In this document: positions 9,223 through 17,796 of the stretch, piece after piece
Layout of the letters: each line of letters opens with the position of its first letter
Numbering within the stretch: position 1 is the first letter of the stretch
Translations under genes and position numbers: made by a program
The notes under the pieces: model-generated
Seen by the model: the letters and a program-made list of their open reading frames with translations, nothing else
The model's database searches: none
What the model was told of the DNA's origin: nothing
DNA from: Bacteroidales bacterium H3
Lineage (GTDB): Bacteria; Bacteroidota; Bacteroidia; Bacteroidales; Muribaculaceae
DNA length: 64,000 nt
Direction of reading: 5' to 3'
NCBI GenBank assembly: GCA_001701135.1
Contig: DAAN01000004.1
Location: forward strand, 7,304-71,303

Positions 9223-10332
9223 ATGTTTTCCGATATATTGCTTAATTACGACTGGGATGAGACCACAGCCCGGATCAATGCCAAGGAGGCTGCCGACGTG
9301 GAGCGAGCACTTGCCGCCCGGCATCCGACGCCCGATGATTTCATGGCTCTGGTCTCTCCCGCGGCCGAACCTTATCTGGAGCGGATGGCGGCGCTGAGCC
9401 GCATGTACACTCTGGAGCGTTTCGGCAAGACGATTTCGATGTACATCCCCATGTACATAACCAATTCATGCACAAACTCGTGTGTCTATTGCGGTTTCAA
9501 CCGTCACAACAAGTTTGACCGCGTGGTGCTCACTATGGATCAGATTGAGGAGGAGTGCAAGGCCATCCGCGAACTCGGTCCGTTTGAAAATCTGCTGCTG
9601 GTCACCGGCGAGAATCCCCGTGTGGCCGGTGTGGAATATCTCGAGCAGGCACTGCGCACATGCCGGCCCTATTTCAATAATCTGACTGTAGAGGTGATGC
9701 CTCTCAGTGCCGAAGATTATGCCCGTCTGACACATTCGGGACTTAACGGGGTTGTGTGCTTTCAGGAGACCTACCATCGCGATAATTACAGAAAATATCA
9801 TCCGGCGGGGATGAAATCCAACTTTGAATGGCGTGTGAACGGTTTCGACCGCATGGGACAGGCCGGCGTGCATAAAATCGGTATGGGTGTGCTGCTCGGA
9901 CTCGAGGAGTGGCGCACCGACGTGACGATGATGGCACTGCATCTGCGCTATCTGCGCAAACATTACTGGCGCACCCGCTACAGTGTCAATTTCCCGCGGC
10001 TGCGTCCTGCCGCCGGTGGTTTCCAGCCGAATACGGTGGTGAGCGACCGGCAGCTGGCGCAACTCACGTTTGCATTCCGCATTTTCGACCATGATGTCGA
10101 TATCTCCTATTCGACCCGCGAACGCCCGGAGTTCCGGAGCAATATGCTCACACTCGGCGCTACTTCGCTCAGCGCGGGATCGAAAACCGACCCCGGGGGC
10201 TACCGCACCTATCCGCAGTCGCTGGAACAGTTTGCCGTCAGCGACGAACGTTCGCCACGCGAGGTGGCCGATGACATCCGCAGCCGAGGCTATGAGGTGG
10301 TGTGGAAAGACTGGGACAAAGTATTTGACTGA
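9223..10332 (+). CDS. thiH: 2-iminoacetate synthase ThiH (radical SAM)
   Basis: 369 residues. The radical SAM cluster motif CTNSCVYC lies near residues 83-90 within MYIPMYITNSCTNSCVYCGF, as expected for ThiH. Later conserved stretches are RYSVNFPRLRPA and LTLGATSLSAGSKTDPGGY. It cleaves tyrosine to give dehydroglycine (2-iminoacetate) and p-cresol under low oxygen, which fits an anaerobe. Aerobes generally use ThiO instead. Confidence 0.97.
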   Translation: MFSDILLNYDWDETTARINAKEAADVERALAARHPTPDDFMALVSPAAEPYLERMAALSRMYTLERFGKTISMYIPMYITNSCTNSCVYCGFNRHNKFDRVVLTMDQIEEECKAIRELGPFENLLLVTGENPRVAGVEYLEQALRTCRPYFNNLTVEVMPLSAEDYARLTHSGLNGVVCFQETYHRDNYRKYHPAGMKSNFEWRVNGFDRMGQAGVHKIGMGVLLGLEEWRTDVTMMALHLRYLRKHYWRTRYSVNFPRLRPAAGGFQPNTVVSDRQLAQLTFAFRIFDHDVDISYSTRERPEFRSNMLTLGATSLSAGSKTDPGGYRTYPQSLEQFAVSDERSPREVADDIRSRGYEVVWKDWDKVFD

Positions 10333-10346
10333 CCTCAGGGTTGTAT

Positions 10347-11048
10347 ATGGATAATCTAAAAGAAAGATATGCCCGGCAGATCATTCTTCCTCAGATAGGG
10401 GAGGAGGGCCAGCGGCGTCTGCGTAATGCTTCGGTGTTAATTGTGGGACTGGGCGGTCTCGGCTGTCCTGTGGCGCTATACCTCGCCGGAGCGGGAGTGG
10501 GCCGTATCGGGTTGTGCGATGCCGATACTGTTTCGCTGAGCAATCTGCAGCGCCAGACACTCTATGACAGCGATATGATCGGCCTACGGAAGTCAGAAGC
10601 GGCGGGTGACCGTCTGCGTGCGTTGAATCCCGATGTGGTGTGCGAGCCGATAGCGGAGCGATTCACTGACGGCAACGCCGACACACTGGTGAAACGATAC
10701 GACCTTGTGATCGATTGCAGCGACAATTTCACCACGCGTTTTCTGATCGACGATGTGTGCCGTCGTCACGGTCGACCATGGATTTTCGGGTCGATAGGGG
10801 AGTTTAACGGCTACGTGAGCACGTTCCTTCCCGGCAACAGGGACCTCGGAGCACTTTTCCCCGACAGGGAAGAACTGATGAGCCGGCCTGCTGCCTCGGG
10901 CGGTGTGCTCGGGGCTGTTCCCGGCCTTGTCGGAGCTGTCGAAGCTGCCGAAGCGCTGAAAGTGCTCTGCGGCATAGGCAATCCTCTTAGCGGCCGAGTG
11001 TTGGTGATCGACGCACTCGCCATGACGTTTGAGACATTGGAATTCTGA
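10347..11048 (+). CDS. thiF: ThiF/MoeB/HesA-type adenylyltransferase lacking the usual cysteines
   Basis: 233 residues from the ATG at 10347; a TTG two codons upstream gives a slightly longer frame and is not preferred. The E1-like Rossmann fold is intact: VLIVGLGGLGCP, LCDADTVSLSNLQRQ, the catalytic-region DCSDNFTTRFLIDD, and GVLGAVPGLVGAVEAAEALK. It should adenylate the ThiS C-terminus. Compared with E. coli ThiF it lacks the zinc CxxC pairs, and alanine stands where the catalytic cysteine precedes the GVxGP-like stretch (residues about 181-189). The other cysteines are scattered singly. Sulfur transfer may therefore proceed differently. Confidence 0.85.
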   Translation: MDNLKERYARQIILPQIGEEGQRRLRNASVLIVGLGGLGCPVALYLAGAGVGRIGLCDADTVSLSNLQRQTLYDSDMIGLRKSEAAGDRLRALNPDVVCEPIAERFTDGNADTLVKRYDLVIDCSDNFTTRFLIDDVCRRHGRPWIFGSIGEFNGYVSTFLPGNRDLGALFPDREELMSRPAASGGVLGAVPGLVGAVEAAEALKVLCGIGNPLSGRVLVIDALAMTFETLEF

Positions 11049-11069
11049 ATAACTCAAAAAATTTTTTAT

Positions 11070-11714
11070 ATGAAATGGAGTGAGGAGGCTTGGAATGCCG
11101 CGGCTGAGATTTACGACCGCATTCTCGCATTGCCTTTTGTGAGGGAACTCGCCGCCGGTACGCTCAGCCGCGAACGCTTTCAGTTTTATATCGGGCAGGA
11201 CTCGATGTATATCGACAATTACAGCCGAGTGCTGGCTCATGTAGGCTCACGTATGCCGCGTAAGGAATGGATGGAGGATTTTCTCCGCTTCGCTTCCGAC
11301 GGCATCGCCGTTGAGAAAGCTCTCCATGAGTTTTATCTCACGGGACACGACACTGACTCGCTGCGCCCGTCGCCCACATGTCTGCTGTATAATTCATATG
11401 AGACAGCAAAAGCGATGGCGCCCGTCGAGGTTGAGGCCGCGTCGATTCTCCCGTGTTTCTGGGTGTATCAGCGTGTGGGTGAGTCAATCATGCGGGAGTG
11501 CGCTGAGGGAAACCCCTATGCCCGCTGGATAGAGACATATGGCGACGAGGGTTTCGCCGAGTCGAACCGTCGAGCCATAGAGATTTGCGACGGACTGGCA
11601 GAGGGCGCATCCCCCGAGGTGCGGGCACAGATGACGGAGGCTTTCGTGATGTCGACCCGCATGGAGTGGATGTTCTGGGACAGTGCCTACCGTATGGAGC
11701 AGTGGCCTGTGTGA
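11070..11714 (+). CDS. tenA: Aminopyrimidine aminohydrolase / thiaminase II (TenA)
   Basis: 214 residues, all-helical TenA family. The start region MKWSEEAWNAAAEIYDRIL is followed by FQFYIGQDSMYIDNYSRVLA. The catalytic cysteine lies in SILPCFWVYQRVGE (compare LLPCYWLYYEVGE in Bacillus), and the C-terminal FVMSTRMEWMFWDSAY carries the conserved aromatic and acidic residues. TenA hydrolyses degraded aminopyrimidines to HMP for salvage. Its placement in this operon with thiD, and without thiC, favours a salvage route for the pyrimidine half. Confidence 0.95.
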   Translation: MKWSEEAWNAAAEIYDRILALPFVRELAAGTLSRERFQFYIGQDSMYIDNYSRVLAHVGSRMPRKEWMEDFLRFASDGIAVEKALHEFYLTGHDTDSLRPSPTCLLYNSYETAKAMAPVEVEAASILPCFWVYQRVGESIMRECAEGNPYARWIETYGDEGFAESNRRAIEICDGLAEGASPEVRAQMTEAFVMSTRMEWMFWDSAYRMEQWPV

Positions 11715-11744
11715 AAAAGAATCTTTTAAATAGAAAAATCGGTT

Positions 11745-12569
11745 ATGAAACCAGATGACAGACTCGCATATCGGCGGGTGATGACAATAGCCGGGAGCGA
11801 CCCCAGCGGGGGCGCAGGCGTACAGGCCGACATTAAGACCATATCGGCCTGTGGATGCTATGCCACTTCGGCCATCGTGGCCGTGGTTGACGAAAATACG
11901 GTAGGAGTTACCGGCGTGCATCCGGTGCCGGTGAATTTCGTCACCGGGCAGATACGTTCCATTCTCGACGATGTCGGCACCGATGCCGTGAAAATTGGCA
12001 TGCTGCATTCGTCGGAACTGGTTCGTGCTGTCCGCGACACTCTCGATTGCTATCCGGGTGTTGCCGACATTGTGCTCGATCCGGTGATGGTGGCCACATC
12101 GGGCGACCCGCTGCTCGAATCCGATGCCGTGGCCACGGTGCGCGACGTGCTGATCCCCCGCTCGCGGGTGATCACTCCTAATATACCGGAGGCTGAACTG
12201 CTGTTGGGCTGCAAGGTGCATTCGCAGGCCGACCTGCCCGACGTTGCCCGCGAGCTTAGCCGCCTTGGTGCGTCGGTGCTGCTGAAAGCCGGACACCTCA
12301 CGGAAGGTGTGGTGGAGGATGTGTTCTACAACCGCGAGACGGGCGAAATGACGCGGTTGTGCTCGCCGAGAATCAACACGCGCAACACCCACGGCACGGG
12401 ATGCACACTCTCGTCGGCGTTTGCGTCATTTCTTGCCCGCGGCTGCCGTCTGGACGAGGCAGCGGTCAAGGCCAAGGAGTATATCGCTGCGGCAATCAGT
12501 GCCGGGGCGGCCTACGCCATAGGCCACGGCCATGGTCCGGTGCATCATTTCCACGCTTTCTGGAGCTGA
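11745..12569 (+). CDS. thiD: Hydroxymethylpyrimidine (phosphate) kinase ThiD
   Basis: 274 residues, ribokinase-like fold. It shows the N-terminal VMTIAGSDPSGGAGVQADIKT, then VDENTVGVTGVHPVP, VLDPVMVATSGDPLL, TPNIPEAELL and the anion-hole motif NTHGTGCTLSSA with the catalytic aspartate region. It phosphorylates HMP and HMP-P to HMP-PP, the partner of the ThiE product. It is the last gene of the operon; the next gene is convergent. Confidence 0.95.
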   Translation: MKPDDRLAYRRVMTIAGSDPSGGAGVQADIKTISACGCYATSAIVAVVDENTVGVTGVHPVPVNFVTGQIRSILDDVGTDAVKIGMLHSSELVRAVRDTLDCYPGVADIVLDPVMVATSGDPLLESDAVATVRDVLIPRSRVITPNIPEAELLLGCKVHSQADLPDVARELSRLGASVLLKAGHLTEGVVEDVFYNRETGEMTRLCSPRINTRNTHGTGCTLSSAFASFLARGCRLDEAAVKAKEYIAAAISAGAAYAIGHGHGPVHHFHAFWS

Positions 12570-12621
12570 GGCTGCGACCCCTGCATTGACAATTTTGAGG
12601 GAATGGAGCTAAGGCTGCCGG

Positions 12622-13155
12622 TCAGAGAGGAGCGTTGTCGGGATCGGTGTACCACTTCGAATAGAAGAGGTAGTTGCGGGCGATTTTTTCGTTCAGTTCG
12701 CGCGATTTTTCGGGCTCCATCATCTTGACAAATTTGGCGGGAGCGCCGGCCCACATTTCGTGAGGGCCGATTTTGGTTTTGGAGAGCACCACAGAGCCGG
12801 CGGCCACGAGGGCGCCTTCGCCTACTTCGGCATCGTCCATCACAGTGGCACCCATGCCGATGAGAGCCAGGTCGTGGATTTTGCAGCCGTGGAGCGTGAC
12901 GTTGTGGCCGATCGACACGTCATTGCCGATTTCGATGGTGGATTTCTGATATAGCGTGTGGAGCACGGAACCGTCCTGAATGTTCACACGGTTGCCGATG
13001 CGGATTGAGTTTACATCGCCGCGCAGCACGGTGTTGAACCACACGCTGCACTCGTCGCCCATGACGACGTCGCCGACCACAGTGGCGTTTTCGGCCAGAA
13101 AACAGTCGCGGCCGATCCGGGGTGTGATGCCCCGCAGGGGTATTATCAGTGCCAT
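12622..13155 (-). CDS. Gamma-carbonic anhydrase family protein (left-handed beta-helix)
   Basis: 177 residues built of hexapeptide repeats (from about residue 10 to 135). The three metal-binding histidines of the gamma class can be placed in SVLHTLY and SIGHNVTLHG. The C-terminal helix carries AGAPAKFVKMMEP, as in the YrdA/PaaY subgroup. Many members of this subgroup have weak or no carbonic anhydrase activity, so the catalytic role is unproven. It is 18 bases downstream of the aminopeptidase P gene and probably cotranscribed. Confidence 0.9.
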   Translation of the reverse strand: MALIIPLRGITPRIGRDCFLAENATVVGDVVMGDECSVWFNTVLRGDVNSIRIGNRVNIQDGSVLHTLYQKSTIEIGNDVSIGHNVTLHGCKIHDLALIGMGATVMDDAEVGEGALVAAGSVVLSKTKIGPHEMWAGAPAKFVKMMEPEKSRELNEKIARNYLFYSKWYTDPDNAPL

Positions 13156-13173
13156 TTGTTATGAAATAAGCTC

Positions 13174-14961
13174 TTATTTTTTCAGTTCTTTGGTTTTTTC
13201 TGCGAGCCAGGCTTTCTGTGCGGCGTCGAGGCGCGGCGACAGACGGTCGTAGACCATTTTGTGGTAGCCGTTGACCCAGTTGATTTCTTCCTGCGTCATC
13301 AGGTTGGTGTCGAAGAGCGAGAGATCCCAGGGGAAGAGTGTCATAGGCTCGAAACGGTAGAAATGTCCGAATTCGGTGGTGAAGGCGTCGACTGTGAGCA
13401 CAAGGTTTTCGCAACGTATGCCATGCATGCCGGTGATGTATAGGCCGGGCTCGTTGGAGGTGAGCATGCCCGGACGCAGAGTCACCGGCACGGTGTTGAG
13501 GCGGATACTCTGCGGGCCTTCGTGAACATTCAGGAAGTGGCCGACGCCGTGACCGGTGCCATGGAGGTAGTTTAGTCCCTCTTTCCAGAGGAACTGGTGG
13601 GCGAGGCAGTCGAGCTGATCGCCGCGGGTGCCTTCGGGGTAGATGGCGGTTGCCAGGGCTATGTGTCCCTTCATCACCAGTGTGAAGTCGTGGCGTTCGC
13701 GGTCGGTGGGTGTTCCCAGGGCTATGGTGCGGGTGATGTCGGTGGTGCCGTCGAGATACTGGGCGCCCGAGTCGATCAGCAGCAGACCCTGCGGATGGAT
13801 GTCGGATGAAGTCTCGGGTGTGGCGGAATAGTGCACGATTGCTCCGTGGGGACCGTATCCGGCGATTGTCTCGAACGATTCGTCGAAATAGAGATCCTGT
13901 TTGGAGCGGTACTCGGTGAGAATGTCGGCCACGGCAAGCTCTGTCAGCCCTTCGCTCTCGCGGAGCCTTCGTTCGATCTCCATGAATGCGCCTACCAGTG
14001 CGGCACCATCTTTCTCCATGGCGTTGCGTATGCCGGCAATCTGGGTGGAATTCTTGACAGCTTTGAGCAGAGGGATGGGGGAAGCGCCCGCAACCGCGCG
14101 GTCACCAAGGGCGTCGACCAGCCGGGCGGCCACACGGGCGCCCTCGTAGAGCACCGTAGCCGATGCCGGAAGCGAAGACAGGAAGGGGATGACGGTGTCG
14201 TAGGGGGCTACGGATACATTGGCCGCTGCCAGAGCGTCGGCAACCTCGGGGGTGATCTTCTCCTCCTTTATAAATAATGTGTTCCCCTCGGGGGAGAGAT
14301 AGAGAAACGCATAGGCCACGGGGTTGCAGTTTACGTCGCGCGAACGGATGTTGAGGGTCCATGCCACTTCCGCCAGGTCGCTGACCAGAAGCGAACCGGC
14401 GCCCTGGAGTTTCACTTCGTCGAGGATGCGGGCGATTTTCTCTACAGCAGAACGGCCTGCGTATTTATCTTCGTGGATGAACGCCGGGCATGCCGGGAGC
14501 GAGGGGCGGTCGGACCAAATGGCGTCGACGGGTGCGAAATTGGTGTCGAGTTTCAGGCCGTGGCGCTGGAGAGCGGCGCGCAGCTGCGCCACCTGTGAGG
14601 CGGGAAACAGGAGACCGTCGATGCCCACTGTCTGTCCCTTGATCAGCCGGGATACGAGATAGGCTGTGATTGAAGGTGTGTCGGGCAATCCCTCTTTCAT
14701 CAGTGTGATGCCTGTGCCCTCGAGTTGTTCTGCTGCCTGAAGGAAGTATCGCGAGTCGGTCCAGAGTAGCGCTTCCTTCTCGGTTATGACGAGAGTGCCT
14801 GCCGAACCGGTGAAACCGCTGAGCCACCGGCGCACCTGCCAGTGGGCGGCGATATATTCGCCTAAGTGAGGGTCGGTCTGAGGTATGATGGCTGCTGCCA
14901 CCGACGCTTTTTTCATTTCGGCGCGGAAAGCTCCGATTCGGTCGATTATCTGCTGTTTCAT
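13174..14961 (-). CDS. pepP: Xaa-Pro aminopeptidase (aminopeptidase P, M24B)
   Basis: 595 residues in the three-domain layout of the long aminopeptidase P: two creatinase-like N-terminal domains (1-300) and an M24 pita-bread domain. Dinuclear metal ligands are visible as D in LIDSGAQYLDG and TDITRT, H in HGTGHGVGHFLNVHEGP, and E in TSNEPGLYITGMHG and in RCENLVL. It releases N-terminal residues that precede proline. A likely promoter (TAAATTTG) lies about 120 bases upstream. No signal peptide is seen, so it is cytoplasmic. Confidence 0.95.
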   Translation of the reverse strand: MKQQIIDRIGAFRAEMKKASVAAAIIPQTDPHLGEYIAAHWQVRRWLSGFTGSAGTLVITEKEALLWTDSRYFLQAAEQLEGTGITLMKEGLPDTPSITAYLVSRLIKGQTVGIDGLLFPASQVAQLRAALQRHGLKLDTNFAPVDAIWSDRPSLPACPAFIHEDKYAGRSAVEKIARILDEVKLQGAGSLLVSDLAEVAWTLNIRSRDVNCNPVAYAFLYLSPEGNTLFIKEEKITPEVADALAAANVSVAPYDTVIPFLSSLPASATVLYEGARVAARLVDALGDRAVAGASPIPLLKAVKNSTQIAGIRNAMEKDGAALVGAFMEIERRLRESEGLTELAVADILTEYRSKQDLYFDESFETIAGYGPHGAIVHYSATPETSSDIHPQGLLLIDSGAQYLDGTTDITRTIALGTPTDRERHDFTLVMKGHIALATAIYPEGTRGDQLDCLAHQFLWKEGLNYLHGTGHGVGHFLNVHEGPQSIRLNTVPVTLRPGMLTSNEPGLYITGMHGIRCENLVLTVDAFTTEFGHFYRFEPMTLFPWDLSLFDTNLMTQEEINWVNGYHKMVYDRLSPRLDAAQKAWLAEKTKELKK

Positions 14962-15081
14962 TATAATATTGTATTTCTTGTTTTCGGTATCATGGAGAGC
15001 CTGTCGTCGGTGTCGTCAGGCGCATGTGATGAAACATGCCCCAAGAGCATGCCGAGAAACGGGCTTAAAGGGTTGGTTTTG

Positions 15082-15089
15082 CAAATTTA
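15082..15089 (-). promoter_or_regulatory. -7 box for pepP
   Basis: Minus-strand TAAATTTG followed by C, the standard Bacteroidetes -7 element, about 120 bases before the pepP start. No convincing -33 TTTG was found. Confidence 0.45.
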
Positions 15090-15285
15090 CTGAAAAAATC
15101 TCTCGGTTGTATCTCGCAGAGCTGATTTTTTGAGGTTATGCGCTCTCTCCGGCGCTGACAGGGAGGGCGCGATGGAAATGTGTTGAAATTTAGGCCTGTA
15201 GGGGCGCTGAACCCCTGCTGCACGTGAAGCGCCGAGATTTTTCGATGCTTTTTTCGGAAAAATATTGAAATTTTTTACTGAAATA

Positions 15286-15317
15286 TTTGGCGGTTTCAAA
15301 AAGTGTGCGTAACTTTG
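15286..15317 (+). promoter_or_regulatory. Promoter for tRNA-tuf-secE-nusG-rpl operon
   Basis: TTTG at 15286-15289 and TAACTTTG at 15310-15317, 20 bases apart. The block AAATATTTGGCGGTTTC at 15281-15297 recurs almost exactly before the promoter at 63546-63577, suggesting a stable-RNA promoter class. Confidence 0.85.
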
Positions 15318-15495
15318 CAACCGCAAATGAGACGGAAACCTCCTCTCAAAGGTTAAAGTTTCAACGCCCAGTCTTTCGGAAAAGTTTAGAATTCTAAAGA
15401 GAATTTCAGATTTTGCTTCAAAATCGCTTTTCTGCAGCGGGCATGGAAAAACCTGGCGCCTACAACGTCGCAGGCCTTAGAACCTTGAAAAGTAT
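15318..15495 (+). other. Leader between stable-RNA promoter and first tRNA
   Basis: 178 bases of transcribed leader with no plausible reading frame. It contains the short palindrome TTTAGAATTCTAAA near 15384-15397. The 14962-15285 stretch before the promoter otherwise shows only the pepP -7 box and no gene. Confidence 0.5.
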
Positions 15496-15569
15496 GCCTC
15501 TTTAGCTCAGTTGGCCAGAGCACGTGATTTGTAATCTCGGGGTCGTTGGTTCGAATCCGACAAGAGGCT
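15496..15569 (+). tRNA. tRNA-Thr (UGU)
   Basis: 74 bases. The acceptor stem is GCCTCTT/AAGAGGC, the anticodon loop TTTGTAA gives UGU, and the T-loop is TTCGAAT. The anticodon stem CGTGA/TCTCG has one central U-U mismatch. CCA is not encoded. Confidence 0.95.
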
Positions 15570-15612
15570 CAGTTGTTTGAACGCATTCGAAATTTATTGA
15601 AATTTCGCTATA

Positions 15613-15694
15613 GGGCGTGTTCCAGAGTGGCCAAATGGGGCAGACTGTAAATCTGCTGGCTTTGCCTTCGGTGGTTCGAATCCATCCGCGCCCA
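15613..15694 (+). tRNA. tRNA-Tyr (GUA)
   Basis: 82 bases with a long variable arm (class II). The acceptor stem is GGGCGTG/CGCGCCC, the anticodon is GTA in CTGTAAA, and the T-loop is TTCGAAT. Confidence 0.96.
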
Positions 15695-15742
15695 CAATTA
15701 CCTGCTTCCGCACAGCTTCGGCCTGCGGCCAAGACAGACAAT

Positions 15743-15815
15743 GCGGAAGTAGCTCAGTCGATAGAGCATCAGCCTTCCAAGCTGAGGGTCGCGGGTTTGA
15801 ACCCCGTCTTCCGCT
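15743..15815 (+). tRNA. tRNA-Gly (UCC)
   Basis: 73 bases. The acceptor stem is GCGGAAG/CTTCCGC, the anticodon stem TCAGC/GCTGA surrounds CTTCCAA (UCC), and the T-loop is TTTGAAC. Confidence 0.96.
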
Positions 15816-15851
15816 CTCCGACAAACCCGGTATCAGCCGGATGACATATTT

Positions 15852-15923
<72 letters not shown>

Positions 15924-16218
15924 CTCCAACGCCAAGATGCCTCGTTATGCACGCCATTGCGGGGCTGTTTGGCTGAAAGAAACTCAATCGGGTTACAGGG
16001 GCCGGTGCCCCGGGCCTGAAACCACAACGGAAACGTTGCCAATCGTTGTCAGTCTCTTCCACGGTGCAGACCGCTGGCAACCCCGCCGGAAACCCGCCTG
16101 AGCGGTCGGTGAGGCTGAAAAAAAGCTAACTGACGGTTGGCTTTCTGTGCTAACCGCAAAAGGCCACCCACAGCGCTTCTCAAGATTTTAATCACCAAAA
16201 ATAGATTTATAGCAAGTT
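15924..16218 (+). other. tRNA-Thr to tuf spacer
   Basis: 295 bases within the operon. No gene and no TAnnTTTG promoter were recognised. It is probably a processed leader for tuf. The last 40 bases are AT-rich and precede the tuf start. Confidence 0.4.
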
Positions 16219-17403
16219 ATGGCTAAAGAGAAATTCGAAAGAACCAAACCGCATGTGAACATCGGTACCATCGGCCACGTCGACCATGGTAAAACCACTC
16301 TGACGGCTGCAATCACAACCGTCCTCGCCAAGAAAGGCCTTTCCGAAGTTAAGTCGTTCGACCAGATCGACAACGCCCCCGAGGAAAAGGAACGTGGTAT
16401 CACAATCAACACCGCACACGTAGAATACGAGACCGCAAACCGTCACTACGCTCACGTTGACTGCCCCGGACACGCCGACTACGTTAAGAACATGGTTACC
16501 GGTGCTGCCCAGATGGACGGTGCTATCATCGTGGTAGCCGCTACCGACGGTCCCATGCCCCAGACCCGCGAGCACATCCTTCTCGCCCGTCAGGTGAACG
16601 TTCCCCGTCTGGTTGTGTTCCTGAACAAGTGCGACATGGTCGACGACGAAGAGATGCTCGAACTCGTCGAGATGGAAATGCGCGAACTCCTCTCAGCCTA
16701 CGACTACGATGGCGACAACACTCCTATCATCCGCGGTTCCGCACTCGGCGCCCTCAACGGCGAACCCCAGTGGGAAGAAAAGGTTATGGAGCTGATGGAA
16801 GCTGTCGACAACTGGATTCCCCTGCCTCCCCGCGACATCGACAAACCCTTCCTGATGCCTGTTGAGGACGTCTTCTCGATCACCGGTCGTGGCACCGTTG
16901 CTACCGGTCGTATCGAAACCGGCGTTGTCAAGGTTGGTGACGAAGTTCAGATCATGGGTCTTGGCGCCGACATGAAGTCGACCGTTACCGGTGTCGAAAT
17001 GTTCCGCAAGCTCCTCGACGAGGGCGAAGCCGGCGACAACGTTGGTCTGCTTCTCCGCGGTATCGACAAGAAAGACATCCGTCGCGGTATGGTAATCTGC
17101 CACCCCGGACTTGTTAAGCCCCACTCTGAATTCAAGGCTTCTGTCTACATCCTCAAGAAAGAGGAAGGCGGCCGTCACACTCCTTTCCACAACCACTATC
17201 GTCCCCAGTTCTACATCCGTACCCTCGACGTGACCGGTGAAATCACCCTCCCCGAAGGCGTAGAAATGGTAATGCCCGGCGACCACGTGGAAATCAACGT
17301 GAAGCTCATCACCCCCGTTGCTTGCGACAAGGGTCTGCGTTTCGCCATCCGCGAAGGCGGTCGTACCGTTGGTTCCGGCCAGATCACCGAAATCCTCGAC
17401 TAA
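16219..17403 (+). CDS. tuf: Elongation factor Tu
   Basis: 394 residues, normal length. The P-loop [10 protein letters not shown] begins near residue 18, followed by DCPGHADY (G3) and NKCDMVD (G4), then the two beta-barrel domains ending in the [15 protein letters not shown] tail. It carries aminoacyl-tRNA to the ribosome. It lies between tRNA genes in the arrangement tRNA x4, tuf, tRNA-Trp, secE, nusG. Codon use is strongly biased toward C-ending codons, consistent with high expression. Confidence 0.99.
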   Translation: MAKEKFERTKPHVNIGTIGHVDHGKTTLTAAITTVLAKKGLSEVKSFDQIDNAPEEKERGITINTAHVEYETANRHYAHVDCPGHADYVKNMVTGAAQMDGAIIVVAATDGPMPQTREHILLARQVNVPRLVVFLNKCDMVDDEEMLELVEMEMRELLSAYDYDGDNTPIIRGSALGALNGEPQWEEKVMELMEAVDNWIPLPPRDIDKPFLMPVEDVFSITGRGTVATGRIETGVVKVGDEVQIMGLGADMKSTVTGVEMFRKLLDEGEAGDNVGLLLRGIDKKDIRRGMVICHPGLVKPHSEFKASVYILKKEEGGRHTPFHNHYRPQFYIRTLDVTGEITLPEGVEMVMPGDHVEINVKLITPVACDKGLRFAIREGGRTVGSGQITEILD

Positions 17404-17434
17404 TCCCATTCAAGGATAGGTCCTGACCATACAA

Positions 17435-17480
17435 GGAAAGCGTCGGCCTCAAGGCTCGCGCCAGCAAACCGGCGCTTTCC
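17435..17480 (+). other. Hairpin before tRNA-Trp, likely processing site
   Basis: Arms GGAAAGCG (17435-17442) and CGCTTTCC (17473-17480) form an 8-bp stem, extendable by inner pairs, between the tuf stop and the tRNA-Trp 5' end. The position suggests an RNase cleavage or spacer structure. Confidence 0.45.
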
Positions 17481-17485
17481 ATCAT

Positions 17486-17561
17486 ACGGGTTTAGCTCAG
17501 TTGGTAGAGCACTGGTCTCCAAAACCAGGTGTCGGGAGTTCGAGTCTCTCAACCCGTGCCA
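17486..17561 (+). tRNA. tRNA-Trp (CCA)
   Basis: The body is 17486-17558, followed by an encoded CCA. The acceptor stem is ACGGGTT/AACCCGT, the anticodon stem CTGGT/ACCAG surrounds CTCCAAA (anticodon CCA), and the T-loop is TTCGAGT. Confidence 0.96.
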
Positions 17562-17573
17562 AAAGTACTCTAA

Positions 17574-17774
17574 ATGAAAAAATTGAAATTACTTACGAGC
17601 ATAGAGGAGTCTTACGACGAGCTTCGTTACAAGACTTCATGGCCCACCAGGACCCAGCTGATCAAAAGCGCTTGTATCGTGATGATTGCTTCCGTGATTA
17701 TCGCTCTGATAATCTTAGTCATGGATCAAGTGGTAGAGACGCTGATGCATTTTATCTACAGCCTCCATTCGTAA
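17574..17774 (+). CDS. secE: Preprotein translocase subunit SecE
   Basis: 66 residues. It is short, with an amphipathic N-terminal helix (SIEESYDELRYKTSWPTRTQL) and one membrane span (about 30-60), the minimal SecE form. The motif around TSWPTR is the conserved cytoplasmic hinge. It clamps SecY in the Sec channel. Its position directly before nusG matches nearly all bacteria. Confidence 0.96.
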   Translation: MKKLKLLTSIEESYDELRYKTSWPTRTQLIKSACIVMIASVIIALIILVMDQVVETLMHFIYSLHS

Positions 17775-17796
17775 TCTATTCAGTGGTAATTGAGCA

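Noticed and set aside
10341..10346. TTG start for thiF
   Set aside because: An ATG two codons later gives the normal family N-terminus, and TTG starts are rare here.
13162..13181. AAATAAG/CTTATTT palindrome at the pepP stop
   Set aside because: Seven-base AT-only arms overlapping a stop codon are expected by chance. It may be a relic of the dispersed palindrome but is not supportable alone.
15087..15326. 79-residue minus-strand frame before the tRNA cluster
   Set aside because: It overlaps the strong plus-strand tRNA promoter and has no recognisable features.
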